Positions 55,181 through 63,057 of a stretch of 64,000 nt of DNA are shown piece by piece. A program made the position numbers and the translations under genes. This DNA comes from Burkholderia ambifaria (GTDB taxonomy: Bacteria > Pseudomonadota > Gammaproteobacteria > Burkholderiales > Burkholderiaceae): assembly GCF_001443045.1 (NCBI RefSeq), contig NZ_LKPJ01000017.1, forward strand, positions 113,491-177,490, written 5' to 3'. The notes under the pieces are model-generated. The model ran no database searches. It had not been told where the DNA came from and saw nothing but the letters and a program-made list of their open reading frames with translations. Each line of letters starts with the position of its first letter. Position 1 is the first letter of the stretch.

Positions 55181-55276
55181 ATGATCCGAAATATGATGAG
55201 TTGGGTTGCGTTGCTGGTGCTGGCAGTGAGCATGTCGGGGTGTGCCTCGACCGGCATACTGAACGGGGCTATGTAA
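55181..55276 (+). CDS. 31-residue lipoprotein
   Basis: A very short ORF preceded by AAAGGAG (spacing 6). The peptide is one hydrophobic segment, WVALLVLAVSMSGCAS, with a textbook lipobox at Cys21, and only ten residues after it. Same operon as the PAAR gene, 15 bp downstream. It may be a genuine micro-lipoprotein (lysis or toxin-like peptide, or accessory immunity) or the 5' stump of a longer lipoprotein truncated by the neighbouring rearrangement. Confidence 0.55.
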   Translation: MIRNMMSWVALLVLAVSMSGCASTGILNGAM

Positions 55277-55286
55277 CCATCGTGCA

Positions 55287-55307
55287 CCGGCACGGGTGCC
55301 GTGCCGG
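55287..55307 (+). terminator. hairpin closing the vgrG operon
   Basis: CCGGCACGG-GTG-CCGTGCCGG, a perfect 9-bp stem 10 bp after the micro-lipoprotein stop, followed by GTTGTTGT rather than a pure T-run. Confidence 0.6.
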
Positions 55308-55352
55308 GTTGTTGTATGGAACGTGGTTTGTTATTGGGAACGGGCCCAGTCT

Positions 55353-55936
55353 TTATTGACCCTGACCCAAGAAGTAGTCCGGTTCAAAAGTAGAGAAATT
55401 CGGCACGAGTACTTCGTTCTCGACGCAGACACCGGTGACTTTTGATGCCAACAAGTGGCTTCTTTGCGTCCATCGGTCCGGGGAATTGATTACGTTGACC
55501 GTATTGCAGGCAAACAGCCAGGCCAATGTGCCGCGCGGGGCGCGCGATCTCGATGCTTCTCCAGCAGTTCCGCCCCACTGCTGCCCGGGTTCGGCATGTC
55601 GCTGATTTGCCACTTTCGCCGGACGGCATCCTTGACGGGATACACAAAGTGATTGCGATGCTGTCTCGCGTAATCACGATAGAGCATGTGTGGATCGAGA
55701 GGGTCCGGCTCACATAGTGTGTAAGCGGGTCCATCGGATACGGAGTTGCCGGGACGTTGAGGTAAACGTCCTTACAAACTCGGTAGTCGTGTGCATATTC
55801 GCCGCTGCGCAGTAGCAGTTCCCAAGCCCAAATTGATGGATCGTTGACTTCTGGGGCGGGATATTGTGTACCGCCGCGCCAGTCGGCGCGGGCAGCGAAC
55901 AGGGGATGCTGGACGGGGATTGGGGCGGTCGGCCAT
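55353..55936 (-). pseudogene. frameshifted remnant of a DUF6499-like gene
   Basis: On the minus strand an ATG at 55936 with GAGG upstream opens MADRPNPRPASP. The protein then continues in another frame as ADWRGGTQYPAPEVNDPSIW and AWELLLRSGEYAHDYRV, in a third as YRDYARQHRNHFVYPVKDAV, and in a fourth segment as LFACNTVNVINSPDRW to a stop at 55353. The phrase W..YP......WAWE.L.R...Y matches the DUF6499 pattern found on integrative elements. At least three frameshifts make it non-functional. Confidence 0.65.
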
Positions 55937-56007
55937 CTTCACGGTTCCTCTACGGAAATCGCCCTACTGGATGGTAGCAAAATAGTAACAATAGTCCGGC
56001 GAAACGG

Positions 56008-56041
56008 CAAAGAAAAAGGGGTTAGCATCAGCTAACCCCTT
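56008..56041 (-). terminator. intrinsic terminator of tRNA-Pro
   Basis: On the minus strand, AAGGGGTTAGC-TGAT-GCTAACCCCTT followed by TTTCTTTG. The 11-bp stem lies immediately after the tRNA 3' end. Confidence 0.85.
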
Positions 56042-56049
56042 GATTCCTT

Positions 56050-56126
56050 TGGTCGGAGCGATAGGATTCGAACCTACGACCCTCTGATCCCAAATCAGAT
56101 GCGCTACCAGGCTGCGCTACGCTCCG
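56050..56126 (-). tRNA. tRNA-Pro (anticodon UGG)
   Basis: The minus strand folds as a full cloverleaf: acceptor CGGAGCG/CGCTCCG, D stem GCGC/GCGC, anticodon stem TCTGA/TCAGA with loop TTTGGGA (anticodon TGG), T loop TTCGAAT, and an encoded A-CCA end at 56050-56053. The 3' end points toward the accessory region, the usual geometry of an island attachment site. No second copy of the 3' end was found at the left edge. Confidence 0.95.
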
Positions 56127-56290
56127 ACGAGCCAAAGATTCTATCGCCTAATGGGGGGGCGGGTCAATCACGTTATGCATACGACCCACATCATCACGAA
56201 TCGCTCACGATTGGCGACAATGCGGATGATGATCGCCCGGCACGCACGTGTGCGACCGGATCGTTCGCCGACGCATGGAGAGACATCATG

Positions 56291-56749
56291 ATGAACCTGA
56301 TCCTGTGGCGCCACGCCGAAGCCGAAGACTACGCGACAAACGACCTCGCACGCCAGTTGACGGCCCGCGGGCGCAAGGAAGCACAGGCAATGGCCAAATG
56401 GCTGCGCAGCCGGCTCGAGTCGAGCTGCGTGATCCTCGCGAGCCCGGCGGTGCGTACCGTGCAGACGGTCGAGGCGCTGACCGACCAGTACCGGACCATC
56501 GATGCGCTCGCGCCGGGCGGCAGCGTCGACGACGTGCTGGCGGCCGCCGGCTGGCCGGACGGCATCGCGCCGACGGTCGTGATCGTCGGGCACCAACCGA
56601 CGCTCGGCAGCGTCGCCGCGCAGCTGATCGCCGGCAACGATGATAGCTGGAGCGTCAAGAAGGGCGGCATCGTATGGCTCGCGAGCCGCACGCGCGACGG
56701 CAGCCGTCAGGCCGTGCTGCGCGCATTATTGACGCCGGACCTGGTGTGA
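56291..56749 (+). CDS. sixA: phosphohistidine phosphatase SixA
   Basis: A 152-residue histidine phosphatase (phosphoglycerate mutase-like). The catalytic RHAE motif is at residues 7-10 of MNLILWRHAEAED, and the second His is in VIVGHQPTLGS near 97. In E. coli SixA acts on HPt domains or NPr. Start 56291 is the usual N-terminus; ATG 56288 immediately before has better spacing (7 nt) to GGAG. Located near the phosphate-control genes but separated by the island. Confidence 0.9.
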   Translation: MNLILWRHAEAEDYATNDLARQLTARGRKEAQAMAKWLRSRLESSCVILASPAVRTVQTVEALTDQYRTIDALAPGGSVDDVLAAAGWPDGIAPTVVIVGHQPTLGSVAAQLIAGNDDSWSVKKGGIVWLASRTRDGSRQAVLRALLTPDLV

Positions 56750-56908
56750 AGGGGTTTGAAGGCATTGATCATACGGTTTCGCAAGCTTTCTGCTAAAGTC
56801 AATTCGGCGACACGTCATTGAAAGGACACGGTCGTGCCACAGAACGGTAACGACCGATTACTACATTGGCTGGCATGTCGTCCTATTCCTTACGATCAGG
56901 AAAGCCTA

Positions 56909-57715
56909 ATGCGAGAACTGCCGACGCCTACGCTCCCTTTTGCCTCGCTTCCCCTAGACACGACGCGGCGTCACCTGCCGCGCGCTGCTGAAACCGTCAC
57001 ATCCGAGTACCGTCTGCGTGCCGCCTGGGCGCGCACGGAAGACGAGTTGCGCGAGGCCCAGCGCCTGCGCTACACCGTGTTCGCCGAAGAGATGGGCGCG
57101 CAGGTCAGCGGCCCCTCCGGTCTCGATGTCGATCCGTTCGATGCCTATTGCGACCATCTGCTGGTGCGCGATCTCGACACGCTGAAGGTGGTCGGCACGT
57201 ATCGCGTGCTGCCGCCGCACCAGGCCGCGCGTGTCGGCCGCCTGTACGCGGAAGGCGAATTCGATCTGTCGCGCCTCACGCACCTGCGCGGCAAGATGGT
57301 CGAGGTCGGCCGCTCGTGCGTGCACAGCGACTACCGCAGCGGCGCCGTGATCATGGCGCTGTGGGGCGGCCTCGGCGCGTACATGATGCAGAACGGCTAC
57401 GAGACGATGCTCGGCTGCGCGAGCGTGTCGATGGCCGACGGCGGTCACTATGCGGCGAACCTGTATCAATCGCTGCCGGCCCACTCGCTGACGGCGCCGG
57501 AATACCGCGCGTTCCCGCATACGGCGCTGCCGGTCGACGAGTTGCAGACGGGCACCGTGGTCGCGCCGCCGCCGCTGATCAAGGGCTACCTGCGCCTCGG
57601 CGCGAAGATTTGCGGCGCGCCGGCCTGGGATCCCGACTTCAACTGCGCGGATTTCCTGACCTTGTTCCGCCTGTCGGACATCAACGCTCGCTACGCCCGC
57701 CACTTCCTGGGCTGA
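56909..57715 (+). CDS. olsB: L-ornithine N-alpha-acyltransferase OlsB-like
   Basis: A 268-residue GNAT-fold acyltransferase that transfers a 3-hydroxyacyl group from ACP to ornithine, the first step of ornithine-lipid synthesis, a phosphate-free membrane lipid. Markers: EAQRLRYTVFAEEMGA near residue 50, VGTYRVLPP, VEVGRSCVHSDYRSGAVI and GCASVSMADG. The start could also be GTG 56834 (AAGGA upstream), which adds 25 residues. Phosphate limitation induces it in rhizobia; no Pho box was seen here. Confidence 0.82.
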   Translation: MRELPTPTLPFASLPLDTTRRHLPRAAETVTSEYRLRAAWARTEDELREAQRLRYTVFAEEMGAQVSGPSGLDVDPFDAYCDHLLVRDLDTLKVVGTYRVLPPHQAARVGRLYAEGEFDLSRLTHLRGKMVEVGRSCVHSDYRSGAVIMALWGGLGAYMMQNGYETMLGCASVSMADGGHYAANLYQSLPAHSLTAPEYRAFPHTALPVDELQTGTVVAPPPLIKGYLRLGAKICGAPAWDPDFNCADFLTLFRLSDINARYARHFLG

Positions 57716-57755
57716 GCAAAGCGAATCGTGGCGCCGGTTACGGCGCGCACGCATG

Positions 57756-57798
57756 CGAACACCCGTCGCGTCGCAGTCTGCTACGCGACGGGTGTTCG
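57756..57798. terminator. 16-bp perfect stem-loop after olsB
   Basis: 57756-57771 pairs perfectly with 57783-57798 around an 11-nt loop. There is no T-run, but the stem is among the strongest in the window. It sits between the 3' end of olsB and the 3' end of a converging small gene. Confidence 0.6.
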
Positions 57799-57926
57799 AC
57801 CGTTTGGATGGTGCGAATGTATCCGGCCCTGTTAATTTCAACGACACGCGGCCACCGCCGTGCCGCAACGACACGTTCGCGGGCGGGCCGCGCGTGCTGC
57901 GGCCCGGGCGACAGGGCGGAGCGTGC

Positions 57927-58097
57927 CTAGTGCTTGCGCCGCCAGTCGAGCAGATGGTGTTCGGCCATCCAGTGATGGATCATCCCTTCGCCGCCGTGGC
58001 TGCGCTTGTATTCGCGCGATTCGAAGTAGGACAGGGCGACGAGCACCATCAGGCCGATGAACAGGCCGATTAGGCCAGCGATTTCTTCAGACGACAT
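57927..58097 (-). CDS. 56-residue single-span membrane protein
   Basis: Reads MSSEEIAGLIGLFIGLMVLV then ALSYFESREYKRSHGG and ends WMAEHHLLDWRRKH. It has one N-terminal transmembrane helix (about 8-24) and a charged His/Arg-rich tail. AAAGGAGG lies 7 nt before ATG 58097, an ideal ribosome binding site. No family recognised. It is divergent from a small lipoprotein gene and converges with olsB. Confidence 0.72.
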   Translation of the reverse strand: MSSEEIAGLIGLFIGLMVLVALSYFESREYKRSHGGEGMIHHWMAEHHLLDWRRKH

Positions 58098-58232
58098 GGC
58101 AGCCTCCTTTCAACGGCACAGCGCCATGGCTCCATAGTAGAACATGCGCGGGACGACCCCTAACCCGGAATTCGGCTAGACTCGGCGCGGTTCTGGCGCG
58201 CGATGGGCGCGCCGTTTTCCGGAGCCTTCCCG

Positions 58233-58424
58233 ATGACCCGTTTCATGCTGGCCGTGCTGGCCGCGTCCATTCTTGCCGGCTGTGGCAGCGACCCCCGCCA
58301 GACCCGTCGCGGCCACCCGCCGCAGGATCCCGCCGATTACCACGGCGTGCCGACCGACATGACGCCACCCTCGATGCTTGGCAATCCGTCGTCGTCGGCA
58401 CCCGCGCCTACCCCGGTGCAATAA
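58233..58424 (+). CDS. small lipoprotein
   Basis: A 63-residue protein. Signal peptide MTRFMLAVLAASILAG with the lipobox LAGC at Cys17; the short mature region is Pro-rich (HPPQDPADYHGVPTDMTPPS). No known domain. GGAG lies 9 nt before ATG 58233; an upstream ATG at 58203 would extend the signal unnaturally. Divergent from the 56-residue membrane protein and convergent with the MATE gene. Confidence 0.75.
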   Translation: MTRFMLAVLAASILAGCGSDPRQTRRGHPPQDPADYHGVPTDMTPPSMLGNPSSSAPAPTPVQ

Positions 58425-58443
58425 CGCCCGGCCCGTGCGGCCG

Positions 58444-59814
58444 TCAGGCGCTGGCCGCGGTTGCGTCGGCGCCGATCCGCCGCGTCAGCGCCGGCAGGTA
58501 GCGCGCGAGCGTTGCGCCGCGCGCGACCATGAACAGCAGCAGCGCGAACCACAGCCCGTGATTGCCGAACGGGCCGACGGCCGCCAGCGTCGCGGCAATG
58601 AAGATCGCGAACGACGCGACCATCGCGCGCATCAGCGATTGCGTCTGCGTCGCGCCGATGAACACGCCGTCGAGCAGAAACCCCCACACGGACACGATCG
58701 GCGAGATCGCCGCCCACGGCAGGTATTGCAGCGCGACCGCGCGGATCGCCGCCTGATCGGTCAGCTGCGCGACGATCCAGCCGCCGGCTGCCCAATAGAC
58801 GAATGCGAACAGCAGTGCACCGAGCGCGGACCACAGCAACGTGACGCGCACGGCCTGCCGGAATGCGACGCGGTCGCGTACGCCGGCTGCGGCACCGACG
58901 AGCGCTTCGGCCGCATGTGCGAAGCCGTCGAGCCCGTACGCCATGAAGGTCTGGAAATTCAGCAGCAATGCGTTGGCCGCGAGTATCGCGTCGCCTTGTT
59001 TGGCGCCGAGATGCGCAAACCAGCCGAACGCGCCGAGCAGGCACAGCGTGCGCAGGAAGATGTCGCGATTCAGCGCGATCAGCCGCTTGAGCGCCGCACG
59101 GTCCGCCAGTGCGCGCGCGGCGAGCGGCGCGAGGCCGCGCGGCCGCAGCCGCCACAACATCCACGCGCCGAGCGCGAAGCCGCACGCGTCGGCGGTCGCG
59201 GTCGCCGCACCGATCCCGGCAATGCCCCAGCCGAAACCGTACACGTACAGCAGCACGGCACCGATGTTCACAGTATTGATGAAGACCTGCGCGACGAGCG
59301 CGAGCCGCACGCGCTGCACGCCGAGCAGGTAGCCGAGCACGACGTAGTTCGCGAGTGCGAATGGTGCGCTCCAGATCCGCGCGTGGCCGTAGGCCAGCGC
59401 GGTTGCGCGGACGGCCTCGCTGCCGCCCAGCGCGGTCAGCGCGAACGACAACAGCGGCACCTGCAGCGCGAGCACCGTGGCGCCGAGCGCGAACGCGACG
59501 ATCAGCGCGCGCAGCACGTTCAGACGGATGCCGGCGGCGTCGCCGGCGCCGTGCGCCTGCGCGACGAGGCCGGTCGTGCCCATGCGCAGGAAGCCGAAGC
59601 CCCAGAACACGAAGTTGAAGAACAGCCCGCCGAGCGCGACGCCGCCGAGATACTGCGCGCCTTCGAGGTGGCCGGCGACGGCCGTGTCGACCGCGCCGAG
59701 GATCGGCTGGGTCAGGTTCGCAAGAACGATCGGAAACGCGAGCGCGAGGACGCGCCGGTGCGAGACGGCGGCCGACCCGGCGCCGGCTCCGTGCGGTAAT
59801 GCGGATTCGGACAT
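58444..59814 (-). CDS. MATE family efflux transporter (DinF branch)
   Basis: A 456-residue protein with 12 hydrophobic helices, expected to export drugs or metabolites by H+ or Na+ antiport. The first helix PIVLANLTQPILGAVDTAVAGHL carries the family Asn/Asp signature, and FVFWGFGFLRMGTTGLVAQAHG follows, typical of the DinF-like group. ATG 59814 matches family length; the frame runs to 59979 over the preceding gene. It is 10 bp downstream of the DUF2288 gene, so probably co-transcribed. Confidence 0.87.
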   Translation of the reverse strand: MSESALPHGAGAGSAAVSHRRVLALAFPIVLANLTQPILGAVDTAVAGHLEGAQYLGGVALGGLFFNFVFWGFGFLRMGTTGLVAQAHGAGDAAGIRLNVLRALIVAFALGATVLALQVPLLSFALTALGGSEAVRATALAYGHARIWSAPFALANYVVLGYLLGVQRVRLALVAQVFINTVNIGAVLLYVYGFGWGIAGIGAATATADACGFALGAWMLWRLRPRGLAPLAARALADRAALKRLIALNRDIFLRTLCLLGAFGWFAHLGAKQGDAILAANALLLNFQTFMAYGLDGFAHAAEALVGAAAGVRDRVAFRQAVRVTLLWSALGALLFAFVYWAAGGWIVAQLTDQAAIRAVALQYLPWAAISPIVSVWGFLLDGVFIGATQTQSLMRAMVASFAIFIAATLAAVGPFGNHGLWFALLLFMVARGATLARYLPALTRRIGADATAASA

Positions 59815-59824
59815 GGCGGACGCG

Positions 59825-60151
59825 TCAGGCGCGTTCCTGCACGCAGACCCACGGCGATACGACGACTGCCCACAGCTCCGGATTGCGCGCCGCGAAGGCG
59901 GCGGCGGTTTCCGCCGGCATGCGCGCGACGAGGCCGGACGACAGCCAGCGCGTGACCTGTTCCGCATCGTCGCCGGCAATCGCTTCGGCGACGCTGACGA
60001 GATCGAGATCGCGCGCGACCGACAGCAGCTTGCCCTGCGCGAAGAAGCGCTCGAGATCGCACCAGTCGATCTTGGCGGTTTCGCCGAGGAGTTTGGCGTA
60101 GAGCGGGCTGTGCGACGCGCCCGCAGCGGATTCGTGTTGGTGGGAGGACAT
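59825..60151 (-). CDS. DUF2288 protein
   Basis: A 108-residue soluble protein with the DUF2288 core LYAKLLGETAKIDWCDLERFF and LLSVARDLDLVSVAEAIAGDD, ending ELWAVVVSPWVCVQE. Function unknown. ATG 60151 follows a weak Shine-Dalgarno; the frame extends to 60238. First gene of a likely pair with the MATE transporter; the acyl-CoA ligase upstream is separated by 83 bp with a GC hairpin. Confidence 0.82.
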   Translation of the reverse strand: MSSHQHESAAGASHSPLYAKLLGETAKIDWCDLERFFAQGKLLSVARDLDLVSVAEAIAGDDAEQVTRWLSSGLVARMPAETAAAFAARNPELWAVVVSPWVCVQERA

Positions 60152-60234
60152 CGGTCGTGTATTGGAAAGACTGCGTGGCGCCACTATAAACCATCCGGGC
60201 GACCGGCCGGCCGCCCGGCACGGCCGCGCCCGGT

Positions 60235-61854
60235 TCACGCGTCACGGAGCGCGCGGCGCACGATCTTGCCGGTCGCCGTCATCGGCAGGCCGTCGACGAA
60301 CGCGATCGCGCGCGGGTACTCGTGAGCGGCCAGGCGCGTGCGCACGTGCGCCTGCAGCGCCTGGACGAGCGCGTCGTCGCCGACATGGCCGGGATTCAGC
60401 ACCACGAACGCCTTGACGATCTCGGTGCGCGTCGGGTCGGGTACGCCGACGACGGCCGCCATCCGCACCGCCGGATGCGTGAGCAGGCAGTCCTCGATCG
60501 GCCCCGGGCCGATCCGGTAGCCGGCGCTCGTGATCACGTCGTCGTCGCGGCCGACGAAGCGCACGAAGCCATCGGCGTCGATCGTGCCGGTGTCGCCGGT
60601 GAGCAGGTAGTCGCCCGCGAACTTGTCGCGCGTCGCGGCCGGATTGCGCCAGTATTCGATGAACATCACCGGGTCGGGGCGGCGCACCGCGATGCGCCCC
60701 TCGACGCCGGTCGGCAGCGGCGTGCCGTGCTCGTCGACGATCGCGACCGTATGCCCGGGCACGGCCTTGCCGATCGCGCCGGGCTGCGCATCGAACAGCG
60801 CGGCGCACGACGACAGCACCATGTTGCATTCGGTCTGTCCGTAGAACTCGTTGATCGTCACGCCGAGCGCGTCGCGCCCCCAGGCCGTCAGCTCGGTGCC
60901 GAGCGATTCTCCGCCGCTCGCGACCGATTTCAGCGTCAGCGTGTGGCGCTCGCGCGGCGCCGGCACCGTGCGCATCAGCTTCAGCGCGGTGGGCGGCAGG
61001 AACGCGTGGGTCACGCCGTGCCGCGCCATCAGCGCGAACGCGGCCTCGCCGTCGAACTTCTCGAAGCGGCGCGCGAGCACGGGCACGCCGTGATGCCATG
61101 ACGGCAGCAGCACATCGAGCAGCCCGCCGATCCACGCCCAGTCGGCGGGCGTCCAGAACAGGCGCGCGTCGCGCGGGAAGCATTGCTGCGACATCTCGAC
61201 GCCCGGCAGGTGGCCGAGCAGCACGCGATGCGCGTGCAGCGCGCCTTTCGGCTTGCCGGTCGTCCCGGACGTGTAGATGATCACCGCCGGATCGTCGGCG
61301 GCGGTGTCGGCCGGCACGAACTCGGGCGATTCGGCCGCGAGGGCTGCGTCGTAGCGCAGCACACCCGGCGCGTCGGGCACGTCGTCGCCGATGCAGTAGC
61401 ACGTGCGCAGCGCCGGCAGTTGCGCGCGCAGCGGCGCGATCTTGGCGTAGCCGGCCGCGTCGGTGACGAGCGCGGCGGCTTCGCAGTTCGCGAGCCGGTA
61501 TTCGAGCGCGTCGGCGCCGAAAAGCGTGAACAGCGGCACCGCGATCGCGCCGAGCTTGTACGCGGCGAGATGAGCGATCGCCGTTTCGGGGCCCTGCGCG
61601 AGGAAGATCGCGATCCGGTCGCCGCGGTGCAGGCCGGCACGCGCGAGACTGTTCGCGAAGCGGTTAGAAGCATTCTTCAGGTCGTCGAACGTGAAGCGCG
61701 ACTCGTCGCCTTGCGACGTTTCGTAGATCAACGCGAGCCGTCCGCTGCCGTCGGCCCACTTGTCGCAGACGTCCACGCCAATGTTGTAGCGGGCCGGAAT
61801 GTCCCATCCGAAGCGGGAGAGCAGGTCGTCGTAGCGTTCGGCGGCGGGCAGCAT
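60235..61854 (-). CDS. AMP-dependent acyl-CoA ligase (AcsM-like)
   Basis: A 539-residue ANL-superfamily enzyme forming an acyl-CoA via an acyl-AMP. The P-loop YTSGTTGKPKGALHAH is near residue 174, NEFYGQTECNM near 331, the hinge GDYLLTGDTGTIDADGFVRF near 408, and the catalytic Lys in PMTATGKIVRRAL close to the C-terminus. It most resembles medium-chain/xenobiotic acyl-CoA synthetases; the substrate is not deducible. AAGGAG lies 7 nt before ATG 61854; the adjacent GTG is too close. Confidence 0.87.
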   Translation of the reverse strand: MLPAAERYDDLLSRFGWDIPARYNIGVDVCDKWADGSGRLALIYETSQGDESRFTFDDLKNASNRFANSLARAGLHRGDRIAIFLAQGPETAIAHLAAYKLGAIAVPLFTLFGADALEYRLANCEAAALVTDAAGYAKIAPLRAQLPALRTCYCIGDDVPDAPGVLRYDAALAAESPEFVPADTAADDPAVIIYTSGTTGKPKGALHAHRVLLGHLPGVEMSQQCFPRDARLFWTPADWAWIGGLLDVLLPSWHHGVPVLARRFEKFDGEAAFALMARHGVTHAFLPPTALKLMRTVPAPRERHTLTLKSVASGGESLGTELTAWGRDALGVTINEFYGQTECNMVLSSCAALFDAQPGAIGKAVPGHTVAIVDEHGTPLPTGVEGRIAVRRPDPVMFIEYWRNPAATRDKFAGDYLLTGDTGTIDADGFVRFVGRDDDVITSAGYRIGPGPIEDCLLTHPAVRMAAVVGVPDPTRTEIVKAFVVLNPGHVGDDALVQALQAHVRTRLAAHEYPRAIAFVDGLPMTATGKIVRRALRDA

Positions 61855-62031
61855 CACGGGTCTCCTTGGCGTCGATCGAGGGGGCGGTCGATGACTTACA
61901 TCAGCATTTCACGAGGCCGAAACCACAATGGCGCCTGATAGATAGGGAATGTTCGGGCTCGTGCAACGGGTGCGGCTCAGTGCACGATTCCACAATGACG
62001 CATAAGATCACGACAAAACAGTGATGTGACC

Positions 62032-62151
62032 ATGGATTTGCTTTTGATAGCTGCGGGGTTCAGCCTGTTCGGAATCGGTGCGCTGGTGGTGTTTGCCAGC
62101 CGCGTCGATCCGTTGTCCGGCCGGTTCACCGGCCGTCTGCGCAAGCGCTGA
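62032..62151 (+). CDS. 39-residue membrane peptide
   Basis: MDLLLIAAGFSLFGIGALVV then FASRVDPLSGRF and GRLRKR: one transmembrane helix (3-22) and a basic tail. The shape recalls accessory micro-proteins such as KdpF but no kdp genes are near. The ribosome binding site is weak (GTGAT 9 nt upstream). It lies alone between the divergent acyl-CoA ligase and the convergent NlpD-like gene. Confidence 0.5.
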   Translation: MDLLLIAAGFSLFGIGALVVFASRVDPLSGRFTGRLRKR

Positions 62152-62231
62152 CACAACCTTCCCGATTTTCCTCGCGACGACATGCGATGCATGCCGGCAT
62201 CGCGTGTCGCCCCTCGTCGACGGTGGCGCAC

Positions 62232-62924
62232 TCAGCGCGCCGGCAGGTAGCGTGCCGGATCGATCGAGCGGCCGCCGTAGCGCAGCTCGAAATGCAGCGC
62301 GACGCGATCGCTGTCGCTGTTGCCCATCTCCGCGATCGTCTGCCCCTGCGTGACCGATTGGCCTTCCTTCACGAGCAGCGCACGGTTGTGCGCGTAGGCC
62401 GTCAGGTAATCGGCGTTGTGCTTGAGAATGATCAGGTTGCCGTAGCCGCGCAAGCCGTTACCTGCATAGACGACCGTGCCCGGCGCGGCGGCCAGCACCG
62501 GCGTGCCCGACGCGTTCGCGATATCGATACCCTTGGATTTCGATCCGTCGAACGTGCGCACTACGTTGCCGGCGGACGGCCAGATCAGCGCGATGTTGGT
62601 GGCCGGCTTGACGGCCGATTCGACCGGCGCGGAAGGCGCGGGACGGCTGCGGCCCGCGCTGCCGGTGCCGGTGGTCGACGCTGTTGTCGTGCCGGGCGGC
62701 GGCGCAACGCGCAGCACCTGGCCGACCTCGATCGCGTCGGGGTTCGTGATCTGGTTCCAGCGCACGATGTTCGCCGTCGACGTGCGATTCTCGCGCGCGA
62801 TCCTGTAGAGCGTGTCGCCGCGCTCGACGCGGTAGTAACCCGGGCCGACGGGGGCGGAGCCGCACGCGACGAGCAGCGCTGCGCAGGCGGCCGCGAAGAG
62901 CCGCTTCGTTGTTGTTCCGAACAT
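62232..62924 (-). CDS. NlpD-like lipoprotein with LysM and degenerate LytM (M23) domains
   Basis: A 230-residue lipoprotein: lipobox LVACG at about residue 21, one LysM (YYRVERGDTLYRIARENRTS, about 30-74), a Ser/Pro linker, and an M23 domain (about 110-228). The zinc ligands are lost: KGIDIAN replaces HxxxD and ALHFELRYGG retains only one His, as in E. coli NlpD, which activates the amidase AmiC instead of cutting peptidoglycan. GAGG lies 6 nt before ATG 62924. Confidence 0.87.
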   Translation of the reverse strand: MFGTTTKRLFAAACAALLVACGSAPVGPGYYRVERGDTLYRIARENRTSTANIVRWNQITNPDAIEVGQVLRVAPPPGTTTASTTGTGSAGRSRPAPSAPVESAVKPATNIALIWPSAGNVVRTFDGSKSKGIDIANASGTPVLAAAPGTVVYAGNGLRGYGNLIILKHNADYLTAYAHNRALLVKEGQSVTQGQTIAEMGNSDSDRVALHFELRYGGRSIDPARYLPAR

Positions 62925-63057
62925 TGAACCTCGCAAAACCCTGCCGCGCGCGACGCGGCAGGCAATACAAAACGTCAGATTTTAACGGGTTCGACCCGCG
63001 CACCGCAGTTTCGAGCCGCGGGCGCGGCCTGCGCGTACCGGTTCGATGCGGCCGGTG

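Noticed and set aside
48417..56126. Attachment-site duplication of the tRNA-Pro 3' end
   Set aside because: I looked for the tRNA T-arm and acceptor sequence near the left edge of the low-GC region and found none; no integrase gene is present.
62032..62151. KdpF or type I toxin
   Set aside because: No kdp genes or antisense RNA features nearby; only the general single-helix shape agrees.
62232..62924. Active M23 endopeptidase
   Set aside because: The zinc-binding HxxxD is replaced by KGIDI and HxH is incomplete, so an NlpD-like activator role is more likely.
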